A stretch of 64,000 nt of DNA from Argentina anserina (Eukaryota; Streptophyta; Magnoliopsida; Rosales; Rosaceae): contig NC_065877.1 in assembly GCF_933775445.1 (NCBI RefSeq), positions 20,026,001 to 20,090,000 of the forward strand, read 5' to 3'. A program made the position numbers and the translations under genes. The stretch's first letter is position 1; each line of letters starts with the position of its first letter. The notes beneath the pieces are model-generated. The model worked only from the letters and a program-made list of their open reading frames with translations, was not told where the DNA came from and did no database searches. This document shows positions 21,470 to 31,481 of this stretch, piece after piece.

Positions 21470-22427
21470 AATACAAGTATGAAAGGCTTCTTGGTTGCTG
21501 CATGCTTTGTTCCATGATCAATCATGGCGGCCTCACCTATCCCACTGAACTAGAAGAGGCTAAGGATGCATCACCACCTGGCTTGGACGCACCGGCTCCT
21601 CCTAGCCCTGGCATCACCACTAGTCGTTTGTGGTAACACGAACCCTGGCATCACTGCTCCTCCTAGCCCTAATTTGTCTACTCTATTCAGAAGGAATGCC
21701 GCTAGATTAAAGTTCATGAAATCCCAAATTCTCCTTCTCCAGCCAAAGTTGCAGGAGTTAGGCATGGCAAGGATGATGAAGTACCTGACTCGGGTAAGTG
21801 AACAAAGCATTGTCTGGAAATTATTCCTCTTGCTTTGGGGTCGGAGGACTTAGATTTTGTGGTGGGATCTGATGGTTCAATTGGCATTGCTCGAAAATCT
21901 CTGAAGAAACGAGGCCGCCCTAGTGGTAGCACTAACTAGGTCAAGAAGCGATCTAAGGCTGCAAAGGGTCTAAACTTCGACTTACAAGGTTCTACTTCAG
22001 GTACTGCTGAACAAGTGGAAGCTATTGAATTGGAGGAAGGTGATCCTAGAAGGGTGGAGGTTCATGTTCCATCCCCGGAAGATGATGGAGGTACCAATAG
22101 CACGGAGTAATCCGATTATGTTCTGAATTCGGATCCATACATTTGATGTTTATGGTTTCACTTAATTCTAAAAGGTACATCTTCGGTCGCATGCTTGAAG
22201 ATCTTTGTGTTAAGTCCTAGTTTTCAATGTGTAGCTTTTTTTAACCTAGGGTTTGAGTTTATTTTGAGTAGTTTTGTTTGAACTTTAGTTTCCTTTTTCT
22301 TTGTAGTTAGAAATAATGAGCTCGTTATGTATGTTGTATTAGATCTTGCTCATGTCTGACCTAACAATAGTTGGTGGTTATTGCCTTGATGCCTAATGAA
22401 ATTATTCATTTTTCTCAAAAAAAAAAA

Positions 22428-22440
22428 GTCTTACCATCAA
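22428..22440. repeat. Right TSD of the DUF4283 retroposon
   Basis: Exact second copy of GTCTTACCATCAA, directly after the poly(A) tail. Confidence 0.88.
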
Positions 22441-22534
22441 CATTACTAGAATACAACTACCCGTTTGGTGTGAATGCTAACAAATAATTCAATAAATAAA
22501 TAAATATGGACAAGAAATTAAGAAAATGGGGAAG

Positions 22535-22735
22535 TGTTGAAAGAAAAACATGATTAGTATGCCTTCGTTAAAACAAATAAATAAATGATTTAATGACGTT
22601 TATGGCCAACAGATGTAAAAGATCAATCACCATTATGTAGCCTTAATTACCATTTACTTCTATTATAATCATGACCCATATATAAAAAGGATTATCAATG
22701 AGATGAGTATAACTAATTCCATATTTCTTACAACA
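22535..22735 (+). repeat. 5' LTR of the old copia element
   Basis: Starts TGTTGAAAG, ends CAACA, and has a TATA-like CATATATAAAAAGG near 22677-22690. It pairs with 26270-26478. Confidence 0.8.
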
Positions 22736-23530
22736 CGTTATCAGAACTTTTGCTTCAGATCTGAGTCCATAAGCTAAAGCGGAAACAAGAAATAAAACCC
22801 TAGAATTTAATACGGTCACCGGGTCCTTTCCTCCGGCGAAAGAAATAAAAAATATATAAAAATAAATAAAATAGTCGTTATTTACTTTAGGCACCTAGAT
22901 TTTCACTCTGGGCACCAAACCCAGCCGACGCCGATTTGCATGGCTACCATCTTCTCTGATCTGCCTCCACCTCACCTTGCGCAAGTACCAGCAAGGGCAA
23001 ATCTGGAAACGATGGCGAATTGCGACTTGAAGCTGCAACAACGATCTACGCCAGCAATCCTGCAACCCAGCTCCGACCCGGTTGTGCGCAACCCAGCCTT
23101 GGTCGTCCAACCCAGAATGACGGTAGAATTAGTGGTGAAGGCCCAGCGTTTCACGACGGTCCTAGCCAAGTCTTGATCCGGATTTCCAATCCAGCCTCGC
23201 TCATCCCGAGTTCCTCGATCGCCAACGATGATCCAGCCGGTACCCTGCATCCCCAATTGTCCGATCTTCCTAGATAGGACGACGCTACGGTCTGGCCCAA
23301 AAGCCGGCGTGCCTCGCCCCTCGTTCCACTGCAGATCGGCGCTGCTTCCCTCCTTTTTGGAACTGCGGGCATGCTCTAAGCCTAGAGGGTCACCCATAAA
23401 CGATGACGATCCGGCAACTCCCAATCGGATATGCTCGACCCGACCACAAAAAACCTTTACGCATGGTAAATCGAAACTTACCTCTGCCAGTCAAAACGAA
23501 TTTGAAGGTAATTTTCTAAATTACTAGACA
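22736..23530 (+). other. GC-rich leader region of the old copia element
   Basis: A block markedly richer in G+C than its surroundings (about 22900-23500) lies between the 5' LTR and the pol remnants. It yields overlapping short ORFs on both strands, none with a domain I recognise. It ends near a splice-donor-like GAAGGTAATTTTC. It is most simply the leader and gag start of the decayed element; a captured host segment is also possible. Confidence 0.4.
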
Positions 23531-24640
23531 GTTAATAAACTAATGTTATTTGTAACTTAATGTTTCACGGTTATAAATTTTACTATTTATGGTAAATTCA
23601 ATTCAATTTTTATTGATTAAAAGTGACTAATCATGTATATGTCATGGTTTTGTATGTGATTTATCCATAACAACGTGACGAGCAACATGGAATCGGGAGA
23701 TAAAAAATTGCTTAATATACTATTTATTTGGCAAACTTCCAAGAAAGATCTCCTAAAGTTGCCGCTTTTATTAAATTTTATTCATATAAATGAAATTATA
23801 TATGTTATGTGAGCAAAATACTCACTGAATATTGTACATGTTATATGCTATGCTTTTTATCAAAATTTAATTACTTAGGCATGTCATTAAATCGTGATGC
23901 TATGATTTAAATTTTTAAATATTATATATTTATACATGGTCATTGGCATGTATCATGAATACGATAATTTCCTAAGTTTGTAAATTACTTAACCATGTTA
24001 AATAATATGCTTTATTTGTTGCATATGCTATGTTTATATAATTTGTATAATTATGTTATTTAGTATATTATATGAGGATTGTCATGATAATGAAATTTCA
24101 TGAGAATTTTATAATTCAAAAACAAAGAGAGGACAAACATATTTTTGTGATAAAGTATTTTCATGAAACATAAAAAAATACAACAATTTCAATTTTTGGT
24201 CTTACAATCCGATTTGTTTTTACTGGACATTAATTAAATTGTATATCTTTACTGTGATAAAACAACTTTATAAAGCTCCAAATTGGCCATAATGTATTTT
24301 AATATGTTTAATTTTTGTGTAAGTCTATTTAGAATTGTAGACTGCGAAACTAATAAATCTCGTACTCTATCTACAGTTGGTTAAACCAACACAACATATA
24401 TTGGACTCTAAAGAATTTGAGTACCAACGTCCCCTACCAGCCAACCAAGGCTCAACCATGATTAAATTATGCAAACATATTTTCCTGCACGTAACTTGGA
24501 AGTATACTTAAAATCTTGAATGACAAAGAAATGTCTCTCGGGACAAAGAAATTTTCTTAGAACGAACTATGGATAATAAAAGAGTACTAACCCTAAAACA
24601 AAGGGCAAATATTATGAACATGTAGGTTCATACAAACTGA
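23531..24640. other. AT-rich interior, no gene seen
   Basis: Very AT-rich, with no coding signal. It may be decayed gag/protease or a later insertion inside the copia element. Confidence 0.4.
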
Positions 24641-26269
24641 TCAATGACAATTGATAACAATGTAACATTTGAAATATGCATATGGGATATGACATACCCA
24701 ATATGGAGCGCCCTCTTACAAAAAGAGTATACATTGCGTTGCTGCCATAGATGGTGGCATGTTGACACTATAAAGTGGCATAAATGGTGTCATAGGATGT
24801 GGCTCTCTAAGGAAGAGGGGGAGACCATCTTATGTTCGATATATACTCGATCAAAAGAAGAAAGTGAGTTTGGCACAATTGAATCTATTAATCCATAATC
24901 TCAAATCTACCTCATGAGAATTTCATGGATTTTGATTATCACTGGGGGACGCCTAAGATGTTAGAACAAATCCTGGAAAATAAAGAGATCCCCTACAAAT
25001 ACAAACCACATGAGGATGTAGGATATTGAGTCTTTATATCGAACCATACTTCGTTGAGAAATACCAGCGTAGTAATTTTGGCCTAATGGAAAGAAGTGAT
25101 CCAGCATGAACTAAAGTTCAATAACAAAAAGATAGGTATTTGGGCAGATGAAGCCGACACCGCAAGTATAAATCCGATCATATATCTTTGTTAGGATGCG
25201 TATGAGAATTAAGAGTATAGACTCACCTTATGGCGCAAGGTCTCTCACTAAACGCAGTGGAATTGACTACGAGAAAATATTCATTTGTAATGGACCACAA
25301 TGAGATATTCTCGTAATGGATGTCATTGCACTATACTACTTTATCAATTTAGTAGTTTCCAAAAAACTGATAAATGCAGCTTATGAATGTTGTCATAAAA
25401 TATCTATATGGAGATCGAAATTAAGAGATATACATCAATGTCAAAGAACAGACTTTATCCACTTAAGAAATGGTTCTAGACCACGTAGTATTACAAAAAG
25501 AATTGAAACGTTCACGGAGTAAAATACTTGATTTTGAATAGGGGCGAGATGAATTATGTCACTGCGTATTCAATATAGATTTGCATAATCTTTTGATGAA
25601 CTAAAAAGATGTCACCATTACAAATCCTAAGTCGAGAATGAAAAAGATCATTGGGAAGACACAGTCTCAAAATGGATCTTGAGGACTGTAATATTGATAA
25701 TTAACTATCAATCAGTTTCAAACACTCTAAAGGTTAAAAGTGAGGCTTCTATAACTCTCATGATCAGCCAAAGTCTTTAAAAATATATCAGTCTTCGTCT
25801 AAATGGAAGATGATGAGTAAGTGTTGGGAAATGAAATTCACTATAGAAGTGTAAAGACGCATCATTGCACTTAACACAATATGCAAGACTTGACCTCTCA
25901 TTTGTTGTATAACTTTGCACCCACACAACAACAATACCTAAAAGTTTAGGCTTATTTAGTCCCTATACAGAAAAGAGAAAACGACATGGTAAAAATGAAC
26001 ACTATCTACGTTGTCGCAAGATGTGCTTAAAGTAAATATGCAAAAGTTATCAAAGTTTCCATGATTGATATAAAGATCAGGGGGAGTTGCAGACATCAGG
26101 GGCAGTCTAGCACATATATTTTTTTTATCTCAAATGTAATAGGTGCGTTGTGCTCTTTTCTCCTTCGACCAAAATTTTATTTTCTCCCATTGGATTTTGT
26201 TACTTGGCAAAGTTTTTAATGAGGCAACACCTCATGCACCATTATATCTTCAACTCGACACAAGGAGAG
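24641..26269 (+). pseudogene. Copia pol remnants
   Basis: Legible fragments in several frames: an AQGLS...ELTTRKYSFVMD stretch near 25227-25290, corresponding to the copia RT block AQGFSQ..GIDY, then DVIALYYFINLVVSKKL (25319-25370), corresponding to the next RT block. Stops and frameshifts are frequent. The 3' part has GGGGGAG-type purine runs near 26080-26100. Confidence 0.65.
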
Positions 26270-26478
26270 TGTTGAAGGAAAAACACCATTAGTGTGGCTT
26301 CGTTAAAGCAAATAAAGGAATGCGTTAATGAGGTTTATGGTCAACAGATGTAACTAATCAATCACCATTATGTAACCTTAATTACTATTATAATTACAAT
26401 TTACTTCTATTGTAATACTGACCCCTATATAAAGCGGATTATCAATGAAATGAGTAGAACCAATGAACGTTTCCAACA
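26270..26478 (+). repeat. 3' LTR of the old copia element
   Basis: TGTTGAAGG...CCAACA with a TATA-like CCTATATAAAGCGG. It is diverged from the left LTR by substitutions and small indels. Confidence 0.8.
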
Positions 26479-27506
26479 AGTCCACATATTTTAATTGAAT
26501 CACAAAAATCATTGATTCTCAAGTGCAACAATGCAAATAAAAATCAATAGTTTTGGTTAAGCACACAATCAAATATAAATGATGCAATTAAGATTAGAGC
26601 TTTCACAAGTAGAGATACTAACATGACCTTTTTACCAGCATTCCGGGCTAACTTGTGAGAAGCTCTATTATAATGAGCACTACATTATATTTGAGAGATA
26701 AGAGTTTATCAATGTCAATACCAAAGTATCACAACCTATTCTATATGCTCCAAATCTCTATCTTTCACAATTTCTCAAATGCCTATTTACAGGAGAAGAA
26801 ACTTCTCATCCTCACTTAAAACATATCTCATACAAAAAGGAAAACATATCAATCAACAAATCTGCTATAATTTGGGAAAATATTTTTCCATTTTAAAACA
26901 AAATAATTTTAAATAGATTAGATATTTTCCAAAACAAAACATCCTTTAAAAACTCATTTCAACAATATTTGGTATGATATGCATGAATGCAATTTATCTT
27001 AAAATACAACTCAATCACCACGGCTTGAATCTTCAATCTTTAACCTTCAATCTTTGGCAAGTTCTTTTATCGGTTCAATTTTCCTTTCTTAATGAAATAA
27101 CCTGCCAAAGATACAAATAAATATCAAATTTGATAAATAAGGACACAATGTCATCATCACAATATGACTTATTTCCTTACGCATCAACATAGTAACTTAA
27201 GGAATCTAATTCCAATATTAATACAAATAAAATCGGCATTTATAAATGAATTTAATCATATAATCAAGTACATAAGAACTTATTCAAATTAGGTTTATTT
27301 CCTTATAGCACATGTAAGTCCTAATCAAATTAGAATTTCTTTTAAGCACAATTGTAAGAAATAATTTTAATTCAACAAAATCAGAATTAAAGATTGAAAA
27401 ACACAACCAACTAAGGAACCGTATGCACTGATCACTTTGTATAGGAATGCCAACATGAATATGTACTTTCAATTACAAAGATAAGATATGTACCAATGTG
27501 TATGCT
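26479..27506. other. AT-rich spacer, no gene seen
   Basis: No coding or structural signal recognised beyond AT-rich composition. Confidence 0.45.
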
Positions 27507-27575
27507 TAGCGGAGTTGGCTAAGGCAAAAAACCTTTAATAAGCAGAGTAGGGTTCGAATCCCCATACTTGCAAGT
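27507..27575 (+). mobile_element. tRNA-derived SINE head (pol III A and B boxes)
   Basis: An A-box-like TAGCGGAGTTGG (27507-27518) and a perfect B box GGTTCGAATCC (27551-27561) are spaced as in a tRNA gene. The flanks do not pair into an acceptor stem, and about 100 bp of unrelated sequence follows. This fits the head of a tRNA-derived SINE better than a functional tRNA. The 3' end and TSD are not clear. Confidence 0.55.
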
Positions 27576-28616
27576 TTCATTTTGGTGGAACTTTAGGTGA
27601 CGGTGGTAGATGTTGTCACGTAACGTCCTCTCCATAAGATTAACGGTCAAATTTCACCCAATATCGTGATATTTCAAAAATTTCACGATATTTCGGGAAA
27701 TTTATTGTTTCGTTCGAAATTAAATCGGTCAGGAGAAGATATTTTCCTATTTGAAAAAAGGTAAATTTTAACAACAGTACATGAAATATTACCCACTAAT
27801 AATTAAGGTTAATAACTTTTGAAACTATCACAATGATACATGAAGTAAAAAACTATATGCAATATAAGTACATCTAGTTAACTTCTCCGTTAGTATTTAT
27901 GTTTTCTGTCATATTTCTAGAGGCAAACTCGTCTATTTGATTTGATTAGTTAGGAAGATCACCAATTCATAATTCTGAATTCTCAGCGAGTGAATAAATA
28001 GACTTGAGAAAGAGGCTCCACATATTTTTGGTACCTGTTGTTGTAATCCAGTCCAAAGAAGCATGTGAGAATAATAAGAGGTTGGAATTACACCTGCATT
28101 ACCAACACTACAAGTCTACAATCCACATATAACTCCATTAGAATACATATATATCGATCGATCAAACTATTGAATGTCCAAAGCGCATATCAGTGTATTA
28201 GATGATCACACCGCCATACTCGTCATTCTTACCAATCAGTAGCTTACCCAATCATCCAATTCCAATTCATATATTATTATAGACAACATCCTTATCTACT
28301 TCTAATATTACTCAATGTTTGTATAAGAATGCGGGAAATACGTTTCTACCCTTCATCTGGCACACTCCGCATACAAGAGTTAACGACAATGTATCTAAAC
28401 TAAGTCGGATTCGTGAGTTCATGTACAATTGTGATAGTATTCAAAGTTGATTCACCTTAATTCTCAGCAGGTAATACTTCATGTATTATTCTTAAAATTT
28501 TCTCTTTGAAAAAAACGAAAATAGCATCGATGTTTGGATGATATTTTTGATATTTCAGTTCTGGTGATGCTACGCGCAGGGATGGAAGCAAGTATGGAAG
28601 CTTCTTGATTCGAAGG
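27576..28616. other. AT-rich spacer, no gene seen
   Basis: No gene. A short inverted repeat (ATATCGTGA ... TCACGATAT) is visible near 27662-27692. Confidence 0.4.
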
Positions 28617-29483
28617 TGTAGACATATGAAATTTAATGAAGTCAATTATCTTCATTAAATAATTAAATTGACCAAAATTGCACACGTAGCCCAAAAGTCA
28701 ACAAAGTCGGTGCGGATCCGAATAAAACTCGTGTTAGCACATAAATGGATGATCGTAATTGATGCTACATAATTTAGACATAAATCAGAAAATTGAATGT
28801 CATTGACGATTCGAAATAGTAATCGGACATTTGATTAAATTAATAAATTCCTTAACGGTTATAAATAATCAATTACTTCTGTTTAATTTAGTTATGAGAA
28901 TAACTAATTTTAGATTAATCAAAAAATACATATTGATTTAATTATACAATTAAATAAATTTATTAATTTAGTGTCATTAAAATATTCTACAAAATAGAAA
29001 CTTTGACACTATAAATACCCCATTTAACATGAAGAGAAGGGACTTGAGAAGAAGAGAGAAAATCACTTAAGCAAGGTCACTCTCGAGAAATCATGAAGTC
29101 TCTCAAGTTCACGAAGATCATCAAGTCTACGAAGAATCATCAAGCCACCAAATCGCTTGTTCTTCATCAAATCTAAATCCAAACTCAAGTCCACGAAGAA
29201 TCGTCAAGCTACCAAATCGCTCGTTCTTCATCAAATCCAAATCCAAACTCAAGTCCACGAAGAATCGTCAAGCTACTAAATCGCTCGTTCTTCATCAAAT
29301 CCAAATCCAAATCAAACTCAAATTCTCAAGATCAAGTGCACGTCACCCTTGAGCCAAGTCATATACGGAGATAGAATCAGAGGAGTTTACAAAGATTGTA
29401 ACCCCGCGCTTCATATTCAATAAATCACATTTTATTTGTACACGTGTCTGCATTCTTGTTTGTTTTCATATTCTCGTTCTACA
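28617..29483 (+). repeat. 5' LTR of the Tat-like element
   Basis: Starts TGTAGACATATG and ends CTACA. TATA-like CTATAAATACCCC near 29011. Downstream, about 29140-29330, is a 64-bp tandem repeat around AAGTCCACGAAGAATCGTCA. Confidence 0.92.
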
Positions 29484-29486
29484 AAT

Positions 29487-29498
29487 TGGCACGCCCAG
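29487..29498 (+). other. Tat-like element primer binding site
   Basis: TGGCACGCCCAG begins 3 nt after the 5' LTR, a usual site for minus-strand DNA priming in plant gypsy elements. Which tRNA primes it I cannot decide. Confidence 0.7.
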
Positions 29499-29552
29499 TG
29501 GGACATTTTTGCCCTCTCATCTCCTTCTCCGAAGAAATCTTTCGTTTGTGCG

Positions 29553-31103
29553 ATGGCTTTCAAGAACAACCAAGCCGTTCCATCGAAGAAATCCAAGTCC
29601 ACTACCGCAAGGTCAAATGGAGAGGCCGAGCCGGTCAAGAAATCCTAACACGCATTCTTCAAATCAAAGAGTGAATCAATTGCCTTTGTCACCTGGAGCG
29701 TGGCTAGAGCTCAACCCACGATGTTTATGGCACTTGCTAGTAAGCCTCGTCAACCAGTCATCACCGTGGAGAGCTTGGGAGCTATAGTGCATGCCTTTGA
29801 GAGTGGGAAGAAGTAAGTGTCAAAGGAGAATGAGCCAAATGAGCAATCTCTTCTACCCGTTCATGGTGATGGCCCTATCTTGGAAGACGTTTTCTCTGAT
29901 GATGAATCAAGGACGTCGTCATACCATGGAAGTCCCAAAGAAGATGGCAATAACTTTCATTCTATGGCACATGAATCATCTTCTGACAATGCGCAGGTCT
30001 TGGTGACGGGGGCATCCACAATCGAGGAGCAACTCTCCAATCTGCTGGAGATGGTTGAAAAGCTCACCCGAACGGTTTCAGAAAAGGATATGCAAATCGC
30101 TGAGCTTTATAGCAAGTTGGAAAATCACAACGATGAGAACTTCACTAAAGGGTCGCCTGGCAGGAGCAAAGTAAATGAAAAAGGAGAAACGTCCAAGAAC
30201 GATGGCGACTCGCTTGGTTCCTCATCACTCCAGCAATTGCAGGACATCATCACCAACTCAATTCGGGCTCAATATGGAGGTCCTTCTCATGACTCCCTCA
30301 CTTACTCCAAACTTTACACTAAGAGGATCGACAGCTTAAGGATGCCGCTGGGGTATCAGCCACCAAATTTCCAACAATTTGAAGGTAAAGGGAACCCAAA
30401 GAAACACGTCATCCACTTTGTGGAGACTTTCAGTAACGCCGGGACAGAAGGCGATCACCTTGTCAAGTAGTTTATTCGCTCGTTGAAAGGAAATGCCTTC
30501 GAGTGGTATACAGACTTAGAGCCAGAGTATGTTGACAGTTGGGACCAAATGAAGTGTGAGTTCCTTAATCGATTCTATAGTACAAAGCGGACGGTGAGCA
30601 TGATGTAACTAACTAACACGAAGCAACGGAAGGATGAACCCGCGATCGGCTACATCAATAGATGGCACTCACTTAGCCTTGATTGCAAGGACCGACTGTC
30701 AGAGGTGTCAGCCGTTGAAATGTGCATCCAAGGCATGCATTTTGATTTGCTATACATCTTGCAAGGAACCAAGCCTCGTTCTTTCGAAGAGTTGGCTACT
30801 CGAGCCCATGACATGGAGTTAAGCTTGGCAAGTCATAAGGAAAAGAATGAGTCCCTAGTTGACTAACGAAAAGACAAAGTCTTCGGAAGCAGATTTGACA
30901 AAGTTATGAAGAAGCCTTCCAAAGAATCAATGGTCATCAATACTGCACCGGTTAAGATCTCTACGCGGCATAAGAAAGAGTTCAATAAGGTGGAACCTCC
31001 TCGAACCTACGATAGGAGTAAACGCACGTTGAAGGAGATGGAGCGAAAGACGTACCCGTTCCCAGACTTTGATGTGGTGGGCATGTTAGAGGATCTGCTC
31101 GAA
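29553..31103 (+). pseudogene. Tat-like gag, N-terminal part
   Basis: A single frame from the ATG at 29553 with in-frame stops (after ...AEPVKKS, after ...FESGKK, at 30468-30470 and others). The core reads LRMPLGYQPPNFQQFEGKGN and FIRSLKGNAFEWYTDLEP, the plant retrotransposon gag motif, preceded by a coiled-coil-like EEQLSNLLEMVEKL stretch. The chromovirus interrupts it at 31103; the frame resumes at 38462. Confidence 0.88.
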
Positions 31104-31439
31104 TGATCCAAGAGCATCTCGACTAATTATCATTAAACTACTTAATTAGTTTTCAACCGTACAAAGTAATTAAACTACTTAATTAGTTTATGGTTGAAAG
31201 TAAAAGGGTTTCTACACCGGTCATATTGTACGATAACGTTTTAGTTAAATTAAGCATTCTAATTAAGGCAATCAATCATGTATTTAAACACATCATTCAT
31301 AATCAATTAGATACACATTTTACATATGAATTCTTGTCTTGTAAATCTTCCCTTTGTCTAGCACAAAAGTCACTCCCCATAAATGCATTAAGTTCTTTTA
31401 TAATTCTTGATTAAGAGTTCCCCTAGAAACCTTTGATCA
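31104..31439 (+). repeat. Chromovirus 5' LTR
   Basis: 336 bp, TGATCCAAGAGC...TTTGATCA, including a repeated AAACTACTTAATTAGTTT block near its start. Confidence 0.95.
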
Positions 31440-31441
31440 AG

Positions 31442-31453
31442 TGGTATAAGAGC
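31442..31453 (+). other. Chromovirus primer binding site
   Basis: TGGTATAAGAGC matches 11 of 12 bases of the initiator tRNA-Met primer site, 2 nt after the LTR. Confidence 0.88.
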
Positions 31454-31481
31454 AACACGATTCTGTTGTTGCCTGTGGTTT

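Larger units (their letters stand above)
19752..22110 (+). pseudogene. DUF4283 / CCHC zinc-knuckle protein relic (LINE ORF1-like)
   Basis: The ORF starts at the ATG at 19752 with a DUF4283-type region (...APQFYLVGKLNTTKAV..., then CFLFTFANERDLARVKKGG and FAWISVEIKGL). A frameshift lies near 20000 and stops near 20070-20080. The frame is cut at 20364 by a TRIM and resumes exactly at 21475 with YERLLGCCMLCSMINHGG, a CX2CX4HX4C-type knuckle whose last cysteine is tyrosine. The C-terminal part includes an AT-hook-like KKRGRPSGS and ends at 22110. DUF4283 plus CCHC is the gag-like ORF1 arrangement of plant L1 LINEs and related host proteins; it binds nucleic acid. It is broken here. Confidence 0.82.
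19636..22427 (+). mobile_element. Poly(A)-tailed, ORF1-only non-LTR retroposon
   Basis: Bounded by 13-bp perfect TSDs and ending in 11 As (22417-22427). Without the TRIM it is about 1.7 kb: a leader, one DUF4283/zinc-knuckle ORF, a 3' UTR of about 300 bp and the tail. No reverse-transcriptase ORF2 is present. It could be a non-autonomous L1 derivative that kept only ORF1, or a processed copy of a host DUF4283 mRNA mobilised by a LINE. The 5' end is apparently not truncated within the ORF. Confidence 0.85.
22535..26478 (+). mobile_element. Old plus-strand Ty1/copia element
   Basis: Diverged LTRs of about 201 and 209 bp (22535-22735, 26270-26478), both TGTTGAA...CAACA, bound a heavily decayed interior. 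Copia RT remnants are legible at about 25220-25420, and a purine-rich AAGGAGAG tract touches the right LTR. A degenerate primer site CGTTATCAGAAC follows the left LTR. The LTRs differ at many sites and no TSD survives (GGAAG against AGTCC), so this is an old insertion. Confidence 0.82.

Noticed and set aside
22895..23527. Overlapping ORFs of 70-150 codons on both strands
   Set aside because: High G+C keeps all frames open; no recognisable domain, and the block sits in the leader of a decayed copia element.
27507..27575. Functional tRNA gene
   Set aside because: A and B boxes are present, but the flanks do not form an acceptor stem and no anticodon arm is convincing.
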